64,000 bases of DNA from Nodosilinea sp. LEGE 06152 (lineage in GTDB: Bacteria > Cyanobacteriota > Cyanobacteriia > Phormidesmidales > Phormidesmidaceae): assembly GCF_015207525.1 (NCBI RefSeq), contig NZ_JADEWR010000013.1, positions 54,631-118,630 of the forward strand. Direction: 5' to 3'. The number at the start of each line of letters is the position of its first letter. Position 1 is the stretch's first letter. The translations under genes were made by a program, and so were the position numbers. Below the pieces are notes generated by a model that made no database searches, was not told the DNA's origin, and worked only from the letters and a program-made list of their open reading frames with translations. Positions 9,450 through 17,710 of the stretch are shown here, in pieces.

Positions 9450-10070
9450 ATGGATTCTGACTCTCCCCAGCCCCGCTTTTCCCAGGAGATCAAAGCCCTG
9501 CTAGAGCGCATTGCCCAGCAGCCGCTGACCCTGGCCCACGTACTCAGTGAAACCGCCGAGCGGGGCTTTTGCCTGGTGATTGGGCTGCTAGTGCTGCCGT
9601 TTTTGTTCCCGATGCCGCCGGGGTTTACCACCATTTTGGGGTCGGCCTGCCTGCTGCTGTCGCTGCAGATGGCGGTAGGGCGGCGATCGCCCTGGCTGCC
9701 CCGTCGAGTAGCTCAGTTTCAGTTCCCGGCGGTGCTGGCCAAAACCGTGCTGAGCAACCTAAAGCGGGTGACGCGGGTGACCGAACGGTTTGTGCGGCCC
9801 CGATTGCCTGGGCTAGCCAATAACCGCTCAGTTTGGCACATCAATGGCGTCTGCATTAGCTGGCTGACCCTGTTGCTGATGAGCCCGATCCCTATGACTA
9901 ATCCCATCCCCACCGTCGGCATTTTGATCTTTGTGGTGGCCACCCTCGAAGCCGACGGGGTGATGATGATTTTTGGCTACGTGGCCACGGGGCTAATTAC
10001 CGGCACCTTTGGCCTGGCGGGATATTTGCTGTGGCGATCGCCCGAACTTCTCCAAAACTGGTTTCGTTGA
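9450..10070 (+). CDS. ExoD family exopolysaccharide-synthesis protein
   Basis: The 206-residue protein has an N-terminal cytoplasmic segment (FSQEIKALLERIAQQPLTLAHVLSETAERGF) followed by about four hydrophobic helices, and PFLFPMPPGF in the first, all typical of the ExoD family. ExoD proteins affect exopolysaccharide production and alkali tolerance in rhizobia; their biochemical role is unknown. The gene starts 23 bp after the P-type ATPase stop and is probably co-transcribed with it. A strong terminator follows at 10126. Confidence 0.85.
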   Translation: MDSDSPQPRFSQEIKALLERIAQQPLTLAHVLSETAERGFCLVIGLLVLPFLFPMPPGFTTILGSACLLLSLQMAVGRRSPWLPRRVAQFQFPAVLAKTVLSNLKRVTRVTERFVRPRLPGLANNRSVWHINGVCISWLTLLLMSPIPMTNPIPTVGILIFVVATLEADGVMMIFGYVATGLITGTFGLAGYLLWRSPELLQNWFR

Positions 10071-10075
10071 GCTTG

Positions 10076-10107
10076 GCCGGTGGCTTCGACTCCGCTCAGC
10101 CACCGGC
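10076..10107. repeat. Dispersed palindrome with CTTCGACTCCGCTCAG core
   Basis: Perfect 10-bp arms (GCCGGTGGCT at 10076-10085, AGCCACCGGC at 10098-10107) enclose a 12-nt loop. The core resembles the small CTTCGACT..CGCTCAG repeats scattered through many cyanobacterial genomes. It sits directly after the exoD-like stop codon and just before a separate terminator. Confidence 0.55.
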
Positions 10108-10125
10108 TACCGCAGACTCCTAAAG

Positions 10126-10156
10126 AAAGGCCCCTTGTTAACCAAGGGGCCTTTTT
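10126..10156 (+). terminator. Rho-independent terminator after the ExoD-like gene
   Basis: AAAGGCCCCTTG at 10126-10137 pairs perfectly with CAAGGGGCCTTT at 10143-10154 and is followed by a run of T. It also has an A-run on its left, so it can terminate transcription from both the ATPase/exoD operon and the convergent DUF1517 gene. Confidence 0.85.
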
Positions 10157-10180
10157 CATAGCGCTTGTAATTCAAAGGAT

Positions 10181-11125
10181 CTAAATCAGCTTCAGCTCTG
10201 GGTACTGAGCGATCAGCTCATCACCGCTTAGGGTTTCCCCCGACTGCTGCGGCGTCCAGAGCACTTCCACGGCCAGTAGGTTTTCGCCAGAGACCGCACC
10301 GATTTGGCTAAGCGCCTGACGCAGGTCAGCGGAGGAGTAGATATCGGGCAGATCGAGCTTGCCCTGGGTCGCCACAACGACGGTAGCCAAAATGTACTCC
10401 CCAGGAGCCTGGTCAGCGTCACCCGGCAGCTTCGCTTGAATTTCAGCCTGGGTGAGCTGGTTGTTGACGTTGGAAAGCGTTTCGGCGCTAAACCGGCTGC
10501 GGGCCGAGAGCGTGTAGCGGTTAAACTCTTGCTCGGCGCTGAGCAGGAGGGTTTGCTTGTCTTCGCTGGTGGCATAGGCCCAGTAGTCGGGGTGGCGCAG
10601 CAGAGCCAGGGTAGTCTCCTGCAGCAGTTTGGCTAAGCCCTGGGAGGTGCCCGTGTCGGCAGTGGTTGCCAGTCGGTTGAGGTCGTCTTGCAAACCGCGA
10701 GCCTCGGCCAACAGGCCCACCTGCAGTTTGGCGATCGATACGGGAGGGTTGCTGCCGCCCGTGGCCGCATAATCGTAGTCGTCGCCAGCGGTTGCGCCCC
10801 TCAGGCCGCGCACCACCACATTGGCGATCGCAATAAAGATCAGCAGGGTGAACAGGCCACCAAACCCGCCCCCAATGCCAATGAAGGGAAACAAGAAGGG
10901 AAAGCCAAAGCCACCGCCAGGGTAGTAGCCACCGCCGCCGGGAGCATAGGTGCGAGGGGTAGGGCTCATGCGAGGGGCAGGGGCCCGAAAGCTACCGCCA
11001 CCGATTCGTCCACCCGCAGCAGCCCAGGCACCATCGGCGGTACCAAAGACCAAAACCACGGCCAAGACGACAGCCATCAGAGGCTTAAGAAACGGCTTTA
11101 GGCGTTGAAAGAATTGTTTAACCAT
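10181..11125 (-). CDS. DUF1517 membrane-associated protein
   Basis: The 314-residue protein (ATG at 11125; the open frame starts with TTG at 11134) has a hydrophobic N-terminal signal or anchor ending ADGAWA, a Gly/Pro-rich linker, a second membrane segment near FTLLIFIAIANVVV, and a roughly 190-residue globular C-terminal domain typical of DUF1517. The family is conserved in cyanobacteria and plastids and its function is unknown; some members are linked to thylakoid or envelope membranes. Convergent with the exoD gene and divergent from nothing close by. Confidence 0.8.
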   Translation of the reverse strand: MVKQFFQRLKPFLKPLMAVVLAVVLVFGTADGAWAAAGGRIGGGSFRAPAPRMSPTPRTYAPGGGGYYPGGGFGFPFLFPFIGIGGGFGGLFTLLIFIAIANVVVRGLRGATAGDDYDYAATGGSNPPVSIAKLQVGLLAEARGLQDDLNRLATTADTGTSQGLAKLLQETTLALLRHPDYWAYATSEDKQTLLLSAEQEFNRYTLSARSRFSAETLSNVNNQLTQAEIQAKLPGDADQAPGEYILATVVVATQGKLDLPDIYSSADLRQALSQIGAVSGENLLAVEVLWTPQQSGETLSGDELIAQYPELKLI

Positions 11126-11240
11126 CGAGTACAACCGAAGTGCTAACGTGGGTGTTTTATGTCTTTAATTTAACGCGAAGTGCCCTGGCTGCCGTTGCCA
11201 AAAGACGTAAATTAATGGCGGAAAGCCGTACTAAAAGCTG

Positions 11241-11371
11241 CTAGGGGCCGTTATCAACTGTCCGTCCCATAGCTTCGAATCAGAGGACATCAGCCCCTAG
11301 CTTATTGGTTGGGTCAGCCGTGGCAAGCTAACTCTTCAGGCTTTTGGGCCAGAATTGATGACCCGCCCTAT
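11241..11371 (-). repeat. MITE-like CTAG-ended element, copy D (diverged)
   Basis: About 131 bp with CTAGGGGCCGTTATCAA at its left end and the inverted TTGATGACCCGCCCTA at its right. Internally it has the same arrangement as copies at 21916, 40444 and 55140 (a second CAGCCCCTAGC block and a GCCACG-like block) but with many substitutions, so it is an older insertion in the inverted orientation. Its right end supplies the TAG stop codon of thiS (complement of 11368-11370). Confidence 0.7.
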
Positions 11372-11592
11372 CCGCCGCCTACGATGGTAACAATCTCCAG
11401 CTTGTCATTGGGACGCAGACGAGTAGACTCCCACAGCTGCCGGTGAAGAATTTCACCGTTGTACTCCACCGCCACTAGGCGTGGGTTGAGGCCCAAAGAC
11501 TCTAGGAACACAGGTAACAACGTGCCAGCCCGGCACGATTGCGATTCTCCATTGACCAGAACGGAAAAGGTATCGGCACTGGGGTCAAACAT
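11368..11592 (-). CDS. thiS: Sulfur carrier protein ThiS
   Basis: The 74-residue protein is a ubiquitin-like sulfur carrier ending in the required Gly-Gly (VTIVGGG). ThiS is adenylated by ThiF, thiocarboxylated, and donates sulfur to ThiG for the thiazole of thiamine. The glycine tail must be the true C-terminus, so the stop codon is meaningful; it lies inside the end of the repeat element at 11241-11371. It follows thiE by 123 bp on the same strand and is probably co-transcribed. Confidence 0.9.
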   Translation of the reverse strand: MFDPSADTFSVLVNGESQSCRAGTLLPVFLESLGLNPRLVAVEYNGEILHRQLWESTRLRPNDKLEIVTIVGGG

Positions 11593-11715
11593 GGCACAGA
11601 AAGGGAAGGGAGAAAAGTTAGGGTTGGGGGTCAGGAACGGCCTAAGGCCCGAAACTCAGCGCCTTAAACCTTATGCTTCAAGACCATTGATCGCCTCCCA
11701 CAGGCAGGGTTAGGG

Positions 11716-12792
11716 TTAACCAACGGGTGCTGCGACCGTGTGAAAGGTGTGGCGGTGGTTAGTTTGAGCAACGAAATACTGGGCAATGAGGGTGGGGTTT
11801 TCGGCCTCAATAATGGCCCGCACGACCGCTACTCGCTCAGCCCCAACCTGGAGCACTTCGCTCAAGTTTTCGGTGTTAATGCCGCCGATCGCGTACCAGG
11901 GCACCGTGGCATGCTCGGCGGCGTAGCGCACGTACTCCAGACCAGCAGCGGCTTTACCAGGTTTGGTTGGGGTCGCGTACACGGGGCCAACGCCAATGTA
12001 ATCAGCCCCTTCGGCGATCGCGCACTGCATCTCGTCGGGGTTGGTGGTCGAGCGGCCAATGATCCGCTGGCTGCCCAGAAGCTGACGGGCCGTGGCGATG
12101 GGTAAGTCGGTTTGCCCCAGGTGCACACCGTCGGCCTCGACGGCCAGGGCCAAATCGACGCGATCGTTGACCAAAAACAGGGCTCCGTAGCGGTGACACA
12201 GGTCCTTAAGCTGTTGAGCCAGCTCTAGTCGCAGGTGGTCATCGGTGTGCTTGTCGCGGTACTGCACCAGGGCAATGCCCCCCTGCAGCGCCGCCTCAAC
12301 GATGGGCAGCAGGCGATCGCTGGGGGACGTTACCAGGTAGGTCAGCCCCTGGTGCAGTCGCTGTAGTCGGTGCCCGCCCAAGATTTCGCTTTCCAGGGTG
12401 TAAACCTGGTAGCGCATGGCCTTGGCCCCCGCTGCCAGGTCGGCACGGTAGAGCTTGCCATATTCCTCGAGAGCCCGCAGCGCCTCCTGCACCCGGCAAA
12501 AATTGGCCTGCAGCACCGCTGTAATGCTGGCGCGTTCAGCCTCTTGGGGGTGGGTGAGGGCTGTGCCAGGGTCGCCGGGGGTGTCGCGGCACAAACGCAG
12601 CTCGGGGGCGTGCCACTGAGCCAAGGTTTGCCGCAACTGCTTAAACCGCTCTGTTTGGCCCGAGTTGTTTAGCCCAAAGCGGCACCATTCTTCAATAATT
12701 CGCAGCCCCTCCCTTGCTCGATCCAGGTTGGCATCGAGAATGCGGTAGACGGCAGCATCGGCTCGGCTGGGCAGCCCGGTCAACTCCGGCAT
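11716..12792 (-). CDS. thiE: Thiamine-phosphate synthase, cyanobacterial fusion form
   Basis: The C-terminal half (from about residue 140) is ThiE: QYRDK, LVNDRVDLALAVEADGVHLGQTD, GADYIGVGPVYATPTKP and AIGGI are the pyrophosphate- and thiazole-binding segments. It joins HMP-PP and thiazole phosphate. The N-terminal ~130 residues (RILDANLDRAREGLRIIEEWCRF) are an extra helical domain found fused to ThiE in cyanobacteria, sometimes classified as ThiD2. ATG at 12792 was preferred over an upstream GTG at 12819. Upstream of thiS. No TPP riboswitch was seen in the short leader. Confidence 0.9.
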   Translation of the reverse strand: MPELTGLPSRADAAVYRILDANLDRAREGLRIIEEWCRFGLNNSGQTERFKQLRQTLAQWHAPELRLCRDTPGDPGTALTHPQEAERASITAVLQANFCRVQEALRALEEYGKLYRADLAAGAKAMRYQVYTLESEILGGHRLQRLHQGLTYLVTSPSDRLLPIVEAALQGGIALVQYRDKHTDDHLRLELAQQLKDLCHRYGALFLVNDRVDLALAVEADGVHLGQTDLPIATARQLLGSQRIIGRSTTNPDEMQCAIAEGADYIGVGPVYATPTKPGKAAAGLEYVRYAAEHATVPWYAIGGINTENLSEVLQVGAERVAVVRAIIEAENPTLIAQYFVAQTNHRHTFHTVAAPVG

Positions 12793-12886
12793 AAAAACGG
12801 CACTAGACAGAACCCCCACATCCTACCAGGCAGGGGGGATATCAGGCAGAGTTAGGCAAGAGAGCCACTGAGGGGCCTCTATAAAG

Positions 12887-13063
12887 CTACTTTTGCTGCT
12901 GCAAAATCTGCTGAATACCTTCTACAGCAGGGTCAGACCGCCAGGTATCAAAGGCCTTCCAACCAATAAAAGCAACCGCTGCTAGGGCCGCGATCGCCAC
13001 CAGGGTCGAGAAAAACTGCGATCCAAAATCACTAGAGTCGTCGAGGCGCATAAACCACTCCAT
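12887..13063 (-). CDS. Small single-pass membrane protein
   Basis: A 58-residue protein beginning MEWFMRLDDSSDFG, with one central membrane helix (FFSTLVAIAALAAVAFIGWKAF) and a short basic, Gln-rich tail. The frame extends upstream to a TTG at 13072, but the ATG at 13063 is more likely; Met at 13051 is also possible. I do not recognise a family. It lies 94 bp upstream of thiE on the same strand and could be in the same transcript. Confidence 0.55.
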   Translation of the reverse strand: MEWFMRLDDSSDFGSQFFSTLVAIAALAAVAFIGWKAFDTWRSDPAVEGIQQILQQQK

Positions 13064-13109
13064 GAGCAACAATAACAGTCAAAAAGCGGTAGATTCACGG
13101 GTATAGCTA

Positions 13110-13129
13110 GTCACTCCTAATGGAGTGAC
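13110..13129. promoter_or_regulatory. Hairpin or operator upstream of the small membrane protein gene
   Basis: GTCACTCC at 13110-13117 and GGAGTGAC at 13122-13129 form a perfect 8-bp inverted repeat with a TAAT loop, about 47 bp upstream of the start at 13063. Position upstream rather than downstream favours an operator. Confidence 0.35.
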
Positions 13130-13196
13130 CATTAATCTCTATATACCCCATAAGCAGCGGTTTTAGGTCATGGGCTCATAGCCAATGGCTAAAATC

Positions 13197-13330
13197 CCAG
13201 GGTGCATCCATCACTTCTCGCTACAGCCCTGCTCCCATCAGCATTGCCACGCCCGACCCAGCCAAACAGGCCAGGGGCTGTAACCGCTAAATTTTCAGGT
13301 CAGCAGCAGTGAATTGTTGACAGCCCCTAG
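13197..13330 (+). repeat. MITE-like CTAG-ended element, copy E (most diverged)
   Basis: About 134 bp, ending in GACAGCCCCTAG at 13319-13330 and containing GCCACGCCCGACC and CAGGGGCTGTAA blocks in the same order as the conserved copies. Its left end (CCAGGGTGCATCCATCA) has drifted and lost the CTAG. It lies 20 bp beyond the stop codon of the TPR gene at 13351. Confidence 0.6.
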
Positions 13331-13350
13331 TGCCTATCACGGCATCGCCG

Positions 13351-13890
13351 CTACTTTCCAGGCGACGGAGCTAGGCGCTTTTTGAGTGAGTCGGCGCGAC
13401 GACGGGAGGTCGCGTTTTTAGGCTCTAGGGACAGAGCCGTTTCATACATCTCCAGGGCCTGAGCTGTGAGCTGCTTACGTTCGTAGCTGTGGCCCAAATT
13501 GTTGAGGGCGGTGACGTACTCAGGCGATATTTTCAGCGCTTCTTTATAGTTGCGAATGGCCAGGTCGTACTGCTCCTGGGCAAAGTAGGAGTAGCCCAGG
13601 GCATTGTAAATTACGGCGGCGTTTTCGGCTTCGTCATCGCCCAGCTGTTTGAGGGCCTGCTGCAGGTACAGGGCGGCCTGGGTGTAGAGCTTTTTGTCGA
13701 GCAGCAGACTGCCCAGCTCGTAGTATTCCTGAGCGGTGCCCTTTTCTTTAGTCAGGCGCGACTGCAGCCGCGACAGGGTACCCTCAATGCGGCGGGTCTT
13801 GAGCACCTGGCGCACGACAAAAAAGGCGGCAACGCTCAGCAAGGCCAGCAGAATACCCAGGTATATAAGGAGCAGGTTGCTGTTTTCCAT
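13351..13890 (-). CDS. Ycf37-like TPR membrane protein (photosystem I assembly)
   Basis: The 179-residue protein has an N-terminal membrane helix (LLLIYLGILLALLSVAAFFVV) and then three tetratricopeptide repeats, seen as EYYELGSLLLDKKLYTQAALYLQQAL, AVIYNALGYSYFAQEQYDLAIRNYKEAL and VTALNNLGHSYERKQLTAQALEMYETAL. This size and layout match Ycf37, a thylakoid protein that assists photosystem I assembly or stability in cyanobacteria and red-algal plastids. TPR proteins are numerous, so the specific assignment is an inference. Confidence 0.75.
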   Translation of the reverse strand: MENSNLLLIYLGILLALLSVAAFFVVRQVLKTRRIEGTLSRLQSRLTKEKGTAQEYYELGSLLLDKKLYTQAALYLQQALKQLGDDEAENAAVIYNALGYSYFAQEQYDLAIRNYKEALKISPEYVTALNNLGHSYERKQLTAQALEMYETALSLEPKNATSRRRADSLKKRLAPSPGK

Positions 13891-13935
13891 CCGGTCTTCG
13901 TTTCGCTCTTGAGGTCTAAACCTATCTTGCCATGG

Positions 13936-14703
13936 CTAGGGCAACCCCCAAAAGGTTGCTCGATCTTCTAGCCAACCATTTTGGTGCCACTGAACCACGG
14001 TTTCATGAATTAAAGTGCGCAGGCCGGTGTACTGGGTGCCCTTGGGCAGCGCGATCGCCAGCGGCTCCGCCGAGAGCAGACTGGGCAGCAGGTAATAGCC
14101 CTCGTAGTCTTGCTGCCAGCCCGCCAGCACCGTTACATCTCCGGCAAAGCCGTCAATTTGGCCGCTGCTGAGGCGGCTGAGGGCCTCCTGATAGCTCTGC
14201 AGGGGGGTCAGAGGGTTAAGGGGCAGCAGATAGCGCACTACTGCTACAGTACTTGTTCCCTGCAAAACCCCTAGCCGTCGCCGCTGCAGGTCTTCTAGGC
14301 GCTGATACTGAGGGTCGCGCACCAGTATGCCGACCCCATCTAGGTAGTAGGGCGGGCTAAAGCTGACCAAACGCTGCCGCCCCGTGGTCTGGGTCACCCC
14401 GGCGATCGCGACATCGACCCGGTCTTCGAGTACCGCCGACAGGCGATCGCGGTTGGGCACCACCCTAAACTCAACGGCGGTCGGGTCAGCAAAAATTGCC
14501 GTGGCCAAACCCCGAGCGATATCGATTTCAAGGCCTACCAGCTCACCGTCGCGATCGCGAAAGCTCAGCGGTCGCCAGCTCTCCCGCACACCCACAACCA
14601 AATGTCCACGGGCGCGAATTGTATCTAAATCCGCAGCAAAAACTGGGAGCACAGCCATCTGCGCTCCCAGTACCAAACCAAACCCAAGCCAGTTCCATGC
14701 CAT
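13936..14703 (-). CDS. Periplasmic solute-binding protein, family 3
   Basis: The 255-residue protein has a signal peptide ending near PVFAADL and the family-3 binding fold: LDTIRARGHLVVGVRESWRPLSFRDRDGELVGLEIDIAR is the classic opening of polar amino-acid receptors. It should bind an amino acid or related solute in the periplasm and pass it to an ABC transporter, but no permease or ATPase gene lies beside it. Such orphan binding proteins are usual in cyanobacteria. It starts 46 bp upstream of the TPR gene on the same strand. Confidence 0.85.
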   Translation of the reverse strand: MAWNWLGFGLVLGAQMAVLPVFAADLDTIRARGHLVVGVRESWRPLSFRDRDGELVGLEIDIARGLATAIFADPTAVEFRVVPNRDRLSAVLEDRVDVAIAGVTQTTGRQRLVSFSPPYYLDGVGILVRDPQYQRLEDLQRRRLGVLQGTSTVAVVRYLLPLNPLTPLQSYQEALSRLSSGQIDGFAGDVTVLAGWQQDYEGYYLLPSLLSAEPLAIALPKGTQYTGLRTLIHETVVQWHQNGWLEDRATFWGLP

Positions 14704-14826
14704 GGTGCTGCCGCGTTACGCTACGACCGCCCCTACTAAGCCAGATCCAAGGCGAGAAGCAGAGTTTTGCCGATGGGAAAACTCCAGATCCCAAGCTGGA
14801 CTTGGCATAACGTCTAGGGTCAACCT

Positions 14827-15177
14827 CTAAACTTGGTTGGCGACTTCAACTACTTTGGCAAACCCATTGGGGTCAAGCACGGCCATCTGAGCCAGCATTT
14901 TGCGGTTTAGATCAATGTTGGCTTTCTTGAGCTGACCAATGAGCTGGCTGTAGCTCAATCCGTGCATGCGAGAAGCCGCATTGATGCGAGTAATCCAGAG
15001 GCGACGAAAATCGCGCTTGCGGTTGCGGCGATCGCGGTAGGCGTACCGCAGAGCTTTCATCACCTGCTGGTTAGCGGTGCGAAACAGTTTAGAGTGCGAC
15101 CCCCTAAACCCTTTAGCCAACTTGAGAACTTTGTTGCGGCGCTTGCGTGCTACGTTGCCGCGCTTGACACGTGCCAT
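14827..15177 (-). CDS. rplT: 50S ribosomal protein L20
   Basis: The 116-residue basic protein matches L20 throughout, opening [24 protein letters not shown], with the RNA-binding [30 protein letters not shown] region. L20 binds 23S rRNA early in large-subunit assembly. It follows rpmI by 66 bp, the standard rpmI-rplT order; infC is not adjacent, as usual in cyanobacteria. No L20 autoregulatory leader is apparent in the short spacer. Confidence 0.97.
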   Translation of the reverse strand: MARVKRGNVARKRRNKVLKLAKGFRGSHSKLFRTANQQVMKALRYAYRDRRNRKRDFRRLWITRINAASRMHGLSYSQLIGQLKKANIDLNRKMLAQMAVLDPNGFAKVVEVANQV

Positions 15178-15243
15178 GACTGTTTAACCCTTGGGACTAG
15201 TAAATTTTACGAAGTGACTGCCGACCGACAGAAAGGCCCTGGC

Positions 15244-15441
15244 CTAGAGGTAGGGCAGCATCAGCTCTACGTTGGGAGCGTCTTCTTCAGACACCACAGC
15301 AGCCTTAGACAGCCGAGAGCGACGCTCAGCATTTTTGTGCTGCAGCAAGTGGTTCTTAAACGCCTTGCGACGCATGATTTTACCGCTGCCACTGCGGCGA
15401 AAGCGCTTAGCGGCAGCTTTGCGGGACTTAAGCTTGGGCAT
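15244..15441 (-). CDS. rpmI: 50S ribosomal protein L35
   Basis: The 65-residue protein opens [22 protein letters not shown] and contains the L35 core [14 protein letters not shown]. The open frame extends three codons upstream to 15450, but the family start MPKLK corresponds to ATG at 15441. L35 is a basic protein of the large subunit and is co-transcribed with rplT. Confidence 0.97.
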   Translation of the reverse strand: MPKLKSRKAAAKRFRRSGSGKIMRRKAFKNHLLQHKNAERRSRLSKAAVVSEEDAPNVELMLPYL

Positions 15442-15603
15442 GGTTACCACAATTTCGACACAGTCTTAGACTATATCACGATTGCTCCGCGATCGCGGAA
15501 TAGAAATTGGTCAAGACGGCACCCCAGATCGCCCCAAAGCCACTTTCGAGGCGGAGCGTTGGGGCTATCTCCAGAACGTTCTACCGAATTTTTCTCTAAA
15601 GGG

Positions 15604-15633
15604 TTGTCAAAGTTACACACTTATCGCTAGTAT
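15604..15633 (+). promoter_or_regulatory. Promoter of tRNA-Asn
   Basis: TTGTCA (15604-15609) and TAGTAT (15628-15633) are separated by 18 bp and lie 15 bp before the mature tRNA 5' end, a spacing expected of a sigma70-type tRNA promoter. Confidence 0.6.
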
Positions 15634-15648
15634 AAGTTCTGCGCGTAA

Positions 15649-15720
15649 TCCTCAGTAGCTCAGTGGTAGAGCGGTCGGCTGTTAACCGATTGGTCGTAGG
15701 TTCGAATCCTACCTGGGGAG
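15649..15720 (+). tRNA. tRNA-Asn (GTT)
   Basis: A 72-nt cloverleaf. The acceptor arms TCCTCAG and CTGGGGA pair with one G-U, the discriminator base is G, the D-arm reads TAGCTCAGTGGTAGAGC, the anticodon loop CTGTTAA gives anticodon GTT at 15681-15683, and the T-arm contains GGTTCGAATCC. CCA is not encoded, as is common in cyanobacteria. Confidence 0.97.
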
Positions 15721-16047
15721 TTTTTAAGTCTGAACAATATTAGAAAGCCGTGACTCCTATAGAGTGAATGCAACTGCTTCTATAGAGTAAGTGCACAATA
15801 TATATGGATCTGTGTGAAATGGGCTAGCGTCGCCGTGAGCTGTGCTAGCGCTCAATTCTAAAGAAAACCTTAAGCTCAAAGAGCTGTAGCCTATTTGCTC
15901 AGGAAAATTTAGGGCTTCTGCTTATAATTTATCGAGGAATTGTATTATTCCGACACGGCTCTTTACGTTGGAATGCTAGGCTACTCAAAGCTTTGCAACT
16001 TGTTATGCCGGGCTGGTGTGTTTTCGGGTCGTCAAGTTTAGTTGGTA
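15721..16047 (+). promoter_or_regulatory. Leader and promoter region of rpaA
   Basis: This 327-bp spacer holds no gene. A good -10 hexamer TATAAT lies at 15923-15928, about 120 bp before rpaA, without a strong -35. Two 16-bp direct repeats of the form CTATAGAGTRARTGCA start at 15757 and 15780, 23 bp apart and so nearly on the same DNA face; they may be an upstream activator site. The repeats follow tRNA-Asn directly. Confidence 0.5.
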
Positions 16048-16764
16048 ATGCCTCGTATTCTTGTCATTGATGATGATCCTGCGATCGCGGAGCTTGTTGC
16101 CGTCAATTTGGAAATGGCAGGCTACGACGTCAACCAGGCTGGAGATGGTATTAAGGGCCAGGCCCTGGCGGTACAACTGCTGCCAGACCTGATTATGCTC
16201 GACCTGATGCTGCCCAAGGTCGATGGTTTGACGGTATGTCAGCGCATTCGCCGCGATCGTCGCACCGCCGACATTCCCGTGCTGATGCTGACCGCTCTGG
16301 GGCAAACCCAGGACAAGGTCGATGGCTTTAATGCCGGGGCCGATGACTATTTGACTAAGCCCTTTGAGCTCGACGAAATGCTGGCCCGCGTGCGAGCCCT
16401 GCTGCGCCGCACCGATCGCATTCCCCAGGCCGCCAAGCACAGCGAAATTCTCAACTACGGTCCCCTTACCCTAATTCCAGAGCGCTACGAAGCCATCTGG
16501 TTTGATGGCACCGTAAAGCTCACCCACCTGGAGTTTGAGCTGCTGCACTGTCTGCTTCAACGCCACGGGCAAACCGTATCGCCCAGCCAAATTTTGCAGG
16601 AGGTGTGGGGCTACGAGCCCAACGACGATATCGAAACGATTCGAGTTCACGTCCGGCACCTGCGCACCAAGCTAGAACCCGATCCCCGGCATCCCAAATT
16701 TATCAAAACGGTCTACGGGGCCGGGTACTGTTTAGAACTGCCCGCTGTTCCCGTCGAGTCATAA
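16048..16764 (+). CDS. rpaA: Response regulator RpaA (circadian output / phycobilisome association)
   Basis: The 238-residue OmpR-family regulator has a receiver domain with acidic pocket IDDD, phospho-acceptor Asp52 in MLDLMLP and Lys in [10 protein letters not shown], and a C-terminal winged helix (about 135-232) ending [11 protein letters not shown]. Long stretches such as [25 protein letters not shown] and the [12 protein letters not shown] linker are characteristic of RpaA rather than RpaB. In Synechococcus, SasA phosphorylates RpaA to drive dusk gene expression. ATG 16048 was chosen over TTG 16042. The kinase sasA is not in the window. Confidence 0.93.
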   Translation: MPRILVIDDDPAIAELVAVNLEMAGYDVNQAGDGIKGQALAVQLLPDLIMLDLMLPKVDGLTVCQRIRRDRRTADIPVLMLTALGQTQDKVDGFNAGADDYLTKPFELDEMLARVRALLRRTDRIPQAAKHSEILNYGPLTLIPERYEAIWFDGTVKLTHLEFELLHCLLQRHGQTVSPSQILQEVWGYEPNDDIETIRVHVRHLRTKLEPDPRHPKFIKTVYGAGYCLELPAVPVES

Positions 16765-16921
16765 CCAGGGCAGAGCATCATCCATAGCAGATTTTACTCA
16801 GGTGAAGTACATCGTGAGAATCTCGCCCTGCCCCCCTAGCGAGGGAGTACAGCGTGGAGCTTAGCCAGCCAAAAACTGCGTGATCTAGACCTCAGGCGAT
16901 GCGTATTTTACCAACAAGGCT

Positions 16922-17710
16922 TTAATCGGCGGAGAACTGCATGGTGCCACTGTCGAAGGCCAGGTCAATAAACAGGTTGCCGTCTTGGAAGAAGTAAGTG
17001 GCCGAGTTGCTGAGGGCTTGAACAAACTCGTTGCCGATTGAGCCTTCCGGGCAAGCCGCCAACGTTGTGGCAATGGGGGAAACCTCAAGGCTGCGATCGT
17101 CGTTTGTCGAGAACTGGCTTCGGCCCCGATTGCAGTCGGCGCGTACTAGCAGCGTGCCATCTTCTAAAAACTCGGCGGTATAGTGCTCGGGCTGGTCGGG
17201 TACCAGCAGCGTATCATCGCCCATTTGGATTTGCTGTAGCTTCCACAGGGTGCCAATTAAGGCCGGGGCCGAGGTGCTTGAAAACTGCATGGTGCCGCTG
17301 TCAAAGGTCAGATCGATAAATAAATCTTCATCTTGAAAGAAGTAAAAGCTGGCATTATTCATTGCCTGCAAAAACTGAGAGCCAATGCTGCCCTCAGGAC
17401 AGGCAGCCAGAGTAGTAGGACCCAAATTGACCGAAATTTGCCCATCGGCGGCGGCTTCAAACTCACCAATGGCGCGATTGCAGTCAGCCCGCACAAACAC
17501 CTGGCCATTGTCAGCAAATTCAGCGGTGTAATTTTGCGCCGGGTCAGCGGTTAGCAAGGTGCCGTCGCTCATTTGAATTTGCTGTAGCTCCCAAATGCTG
17601 CCAGTTAAAGGCGGCACCTCCGGCCCTGCAGTCGGGGTAACGCAGGCCGTAGCTCCCATAAGAACAGTAACGGCTGCCGTAGTAACCGCAGCAAAACGAG
17701 ATGAAGCCAT
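16922..17710 (-). CDS. Lipoprotein with two tandem META domains
   Basis: The 262-residue protein starts at ATG 17710 (the frame extends 30 codons upstream, but the downstream start gives a clean lipoprotein signal with a MGATAC lipobox). Two copies of a ~110-residue META (HslJ-like) domain follow; each has a xGxxWxLQQIQM opening, a RADCNR motif, TLAACPEGS and FFQDxxLFIDLxFDSGTMQFS. The two copies are very alike, indicating a recent internal duplication. HslJ of E. coli is an outer-membrane protein linked to novobiocin resistance; the role here is unknown. Both Cys residues per domain are preserved and may form a disulfide. Confidence 0.8.
   Translation of the reverse strand: MASSRFAAVTTAAVTVLMGATACVTPTAGPEVPPLTGSIWELQQIQMSDGTLLTADPAQNYTAEFADNGQVFVRADCNRAIGEFEAAADGQISVNLGPTTLAACPEGSIGSQFLQAMNNASFYFFQDEDLFIDLTFDSGTMQFSSTSAPALIGTLWKLQQIQMGDDTLLVPDQPEHYTAEFLEDGTLLVRADCNRGRSQFSTNDDRSLEVSPIATTLAACPEGSIGNEFVQALSNSATYFFQDGNLFIDLAFDSGTMQFSAD

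Noticed and set aside
12793..13110. TPP riboswitch upstream of thiE
   Set aside because: The conserved THI-box segments are absent from the short spacer and the region before the small membrane gene.
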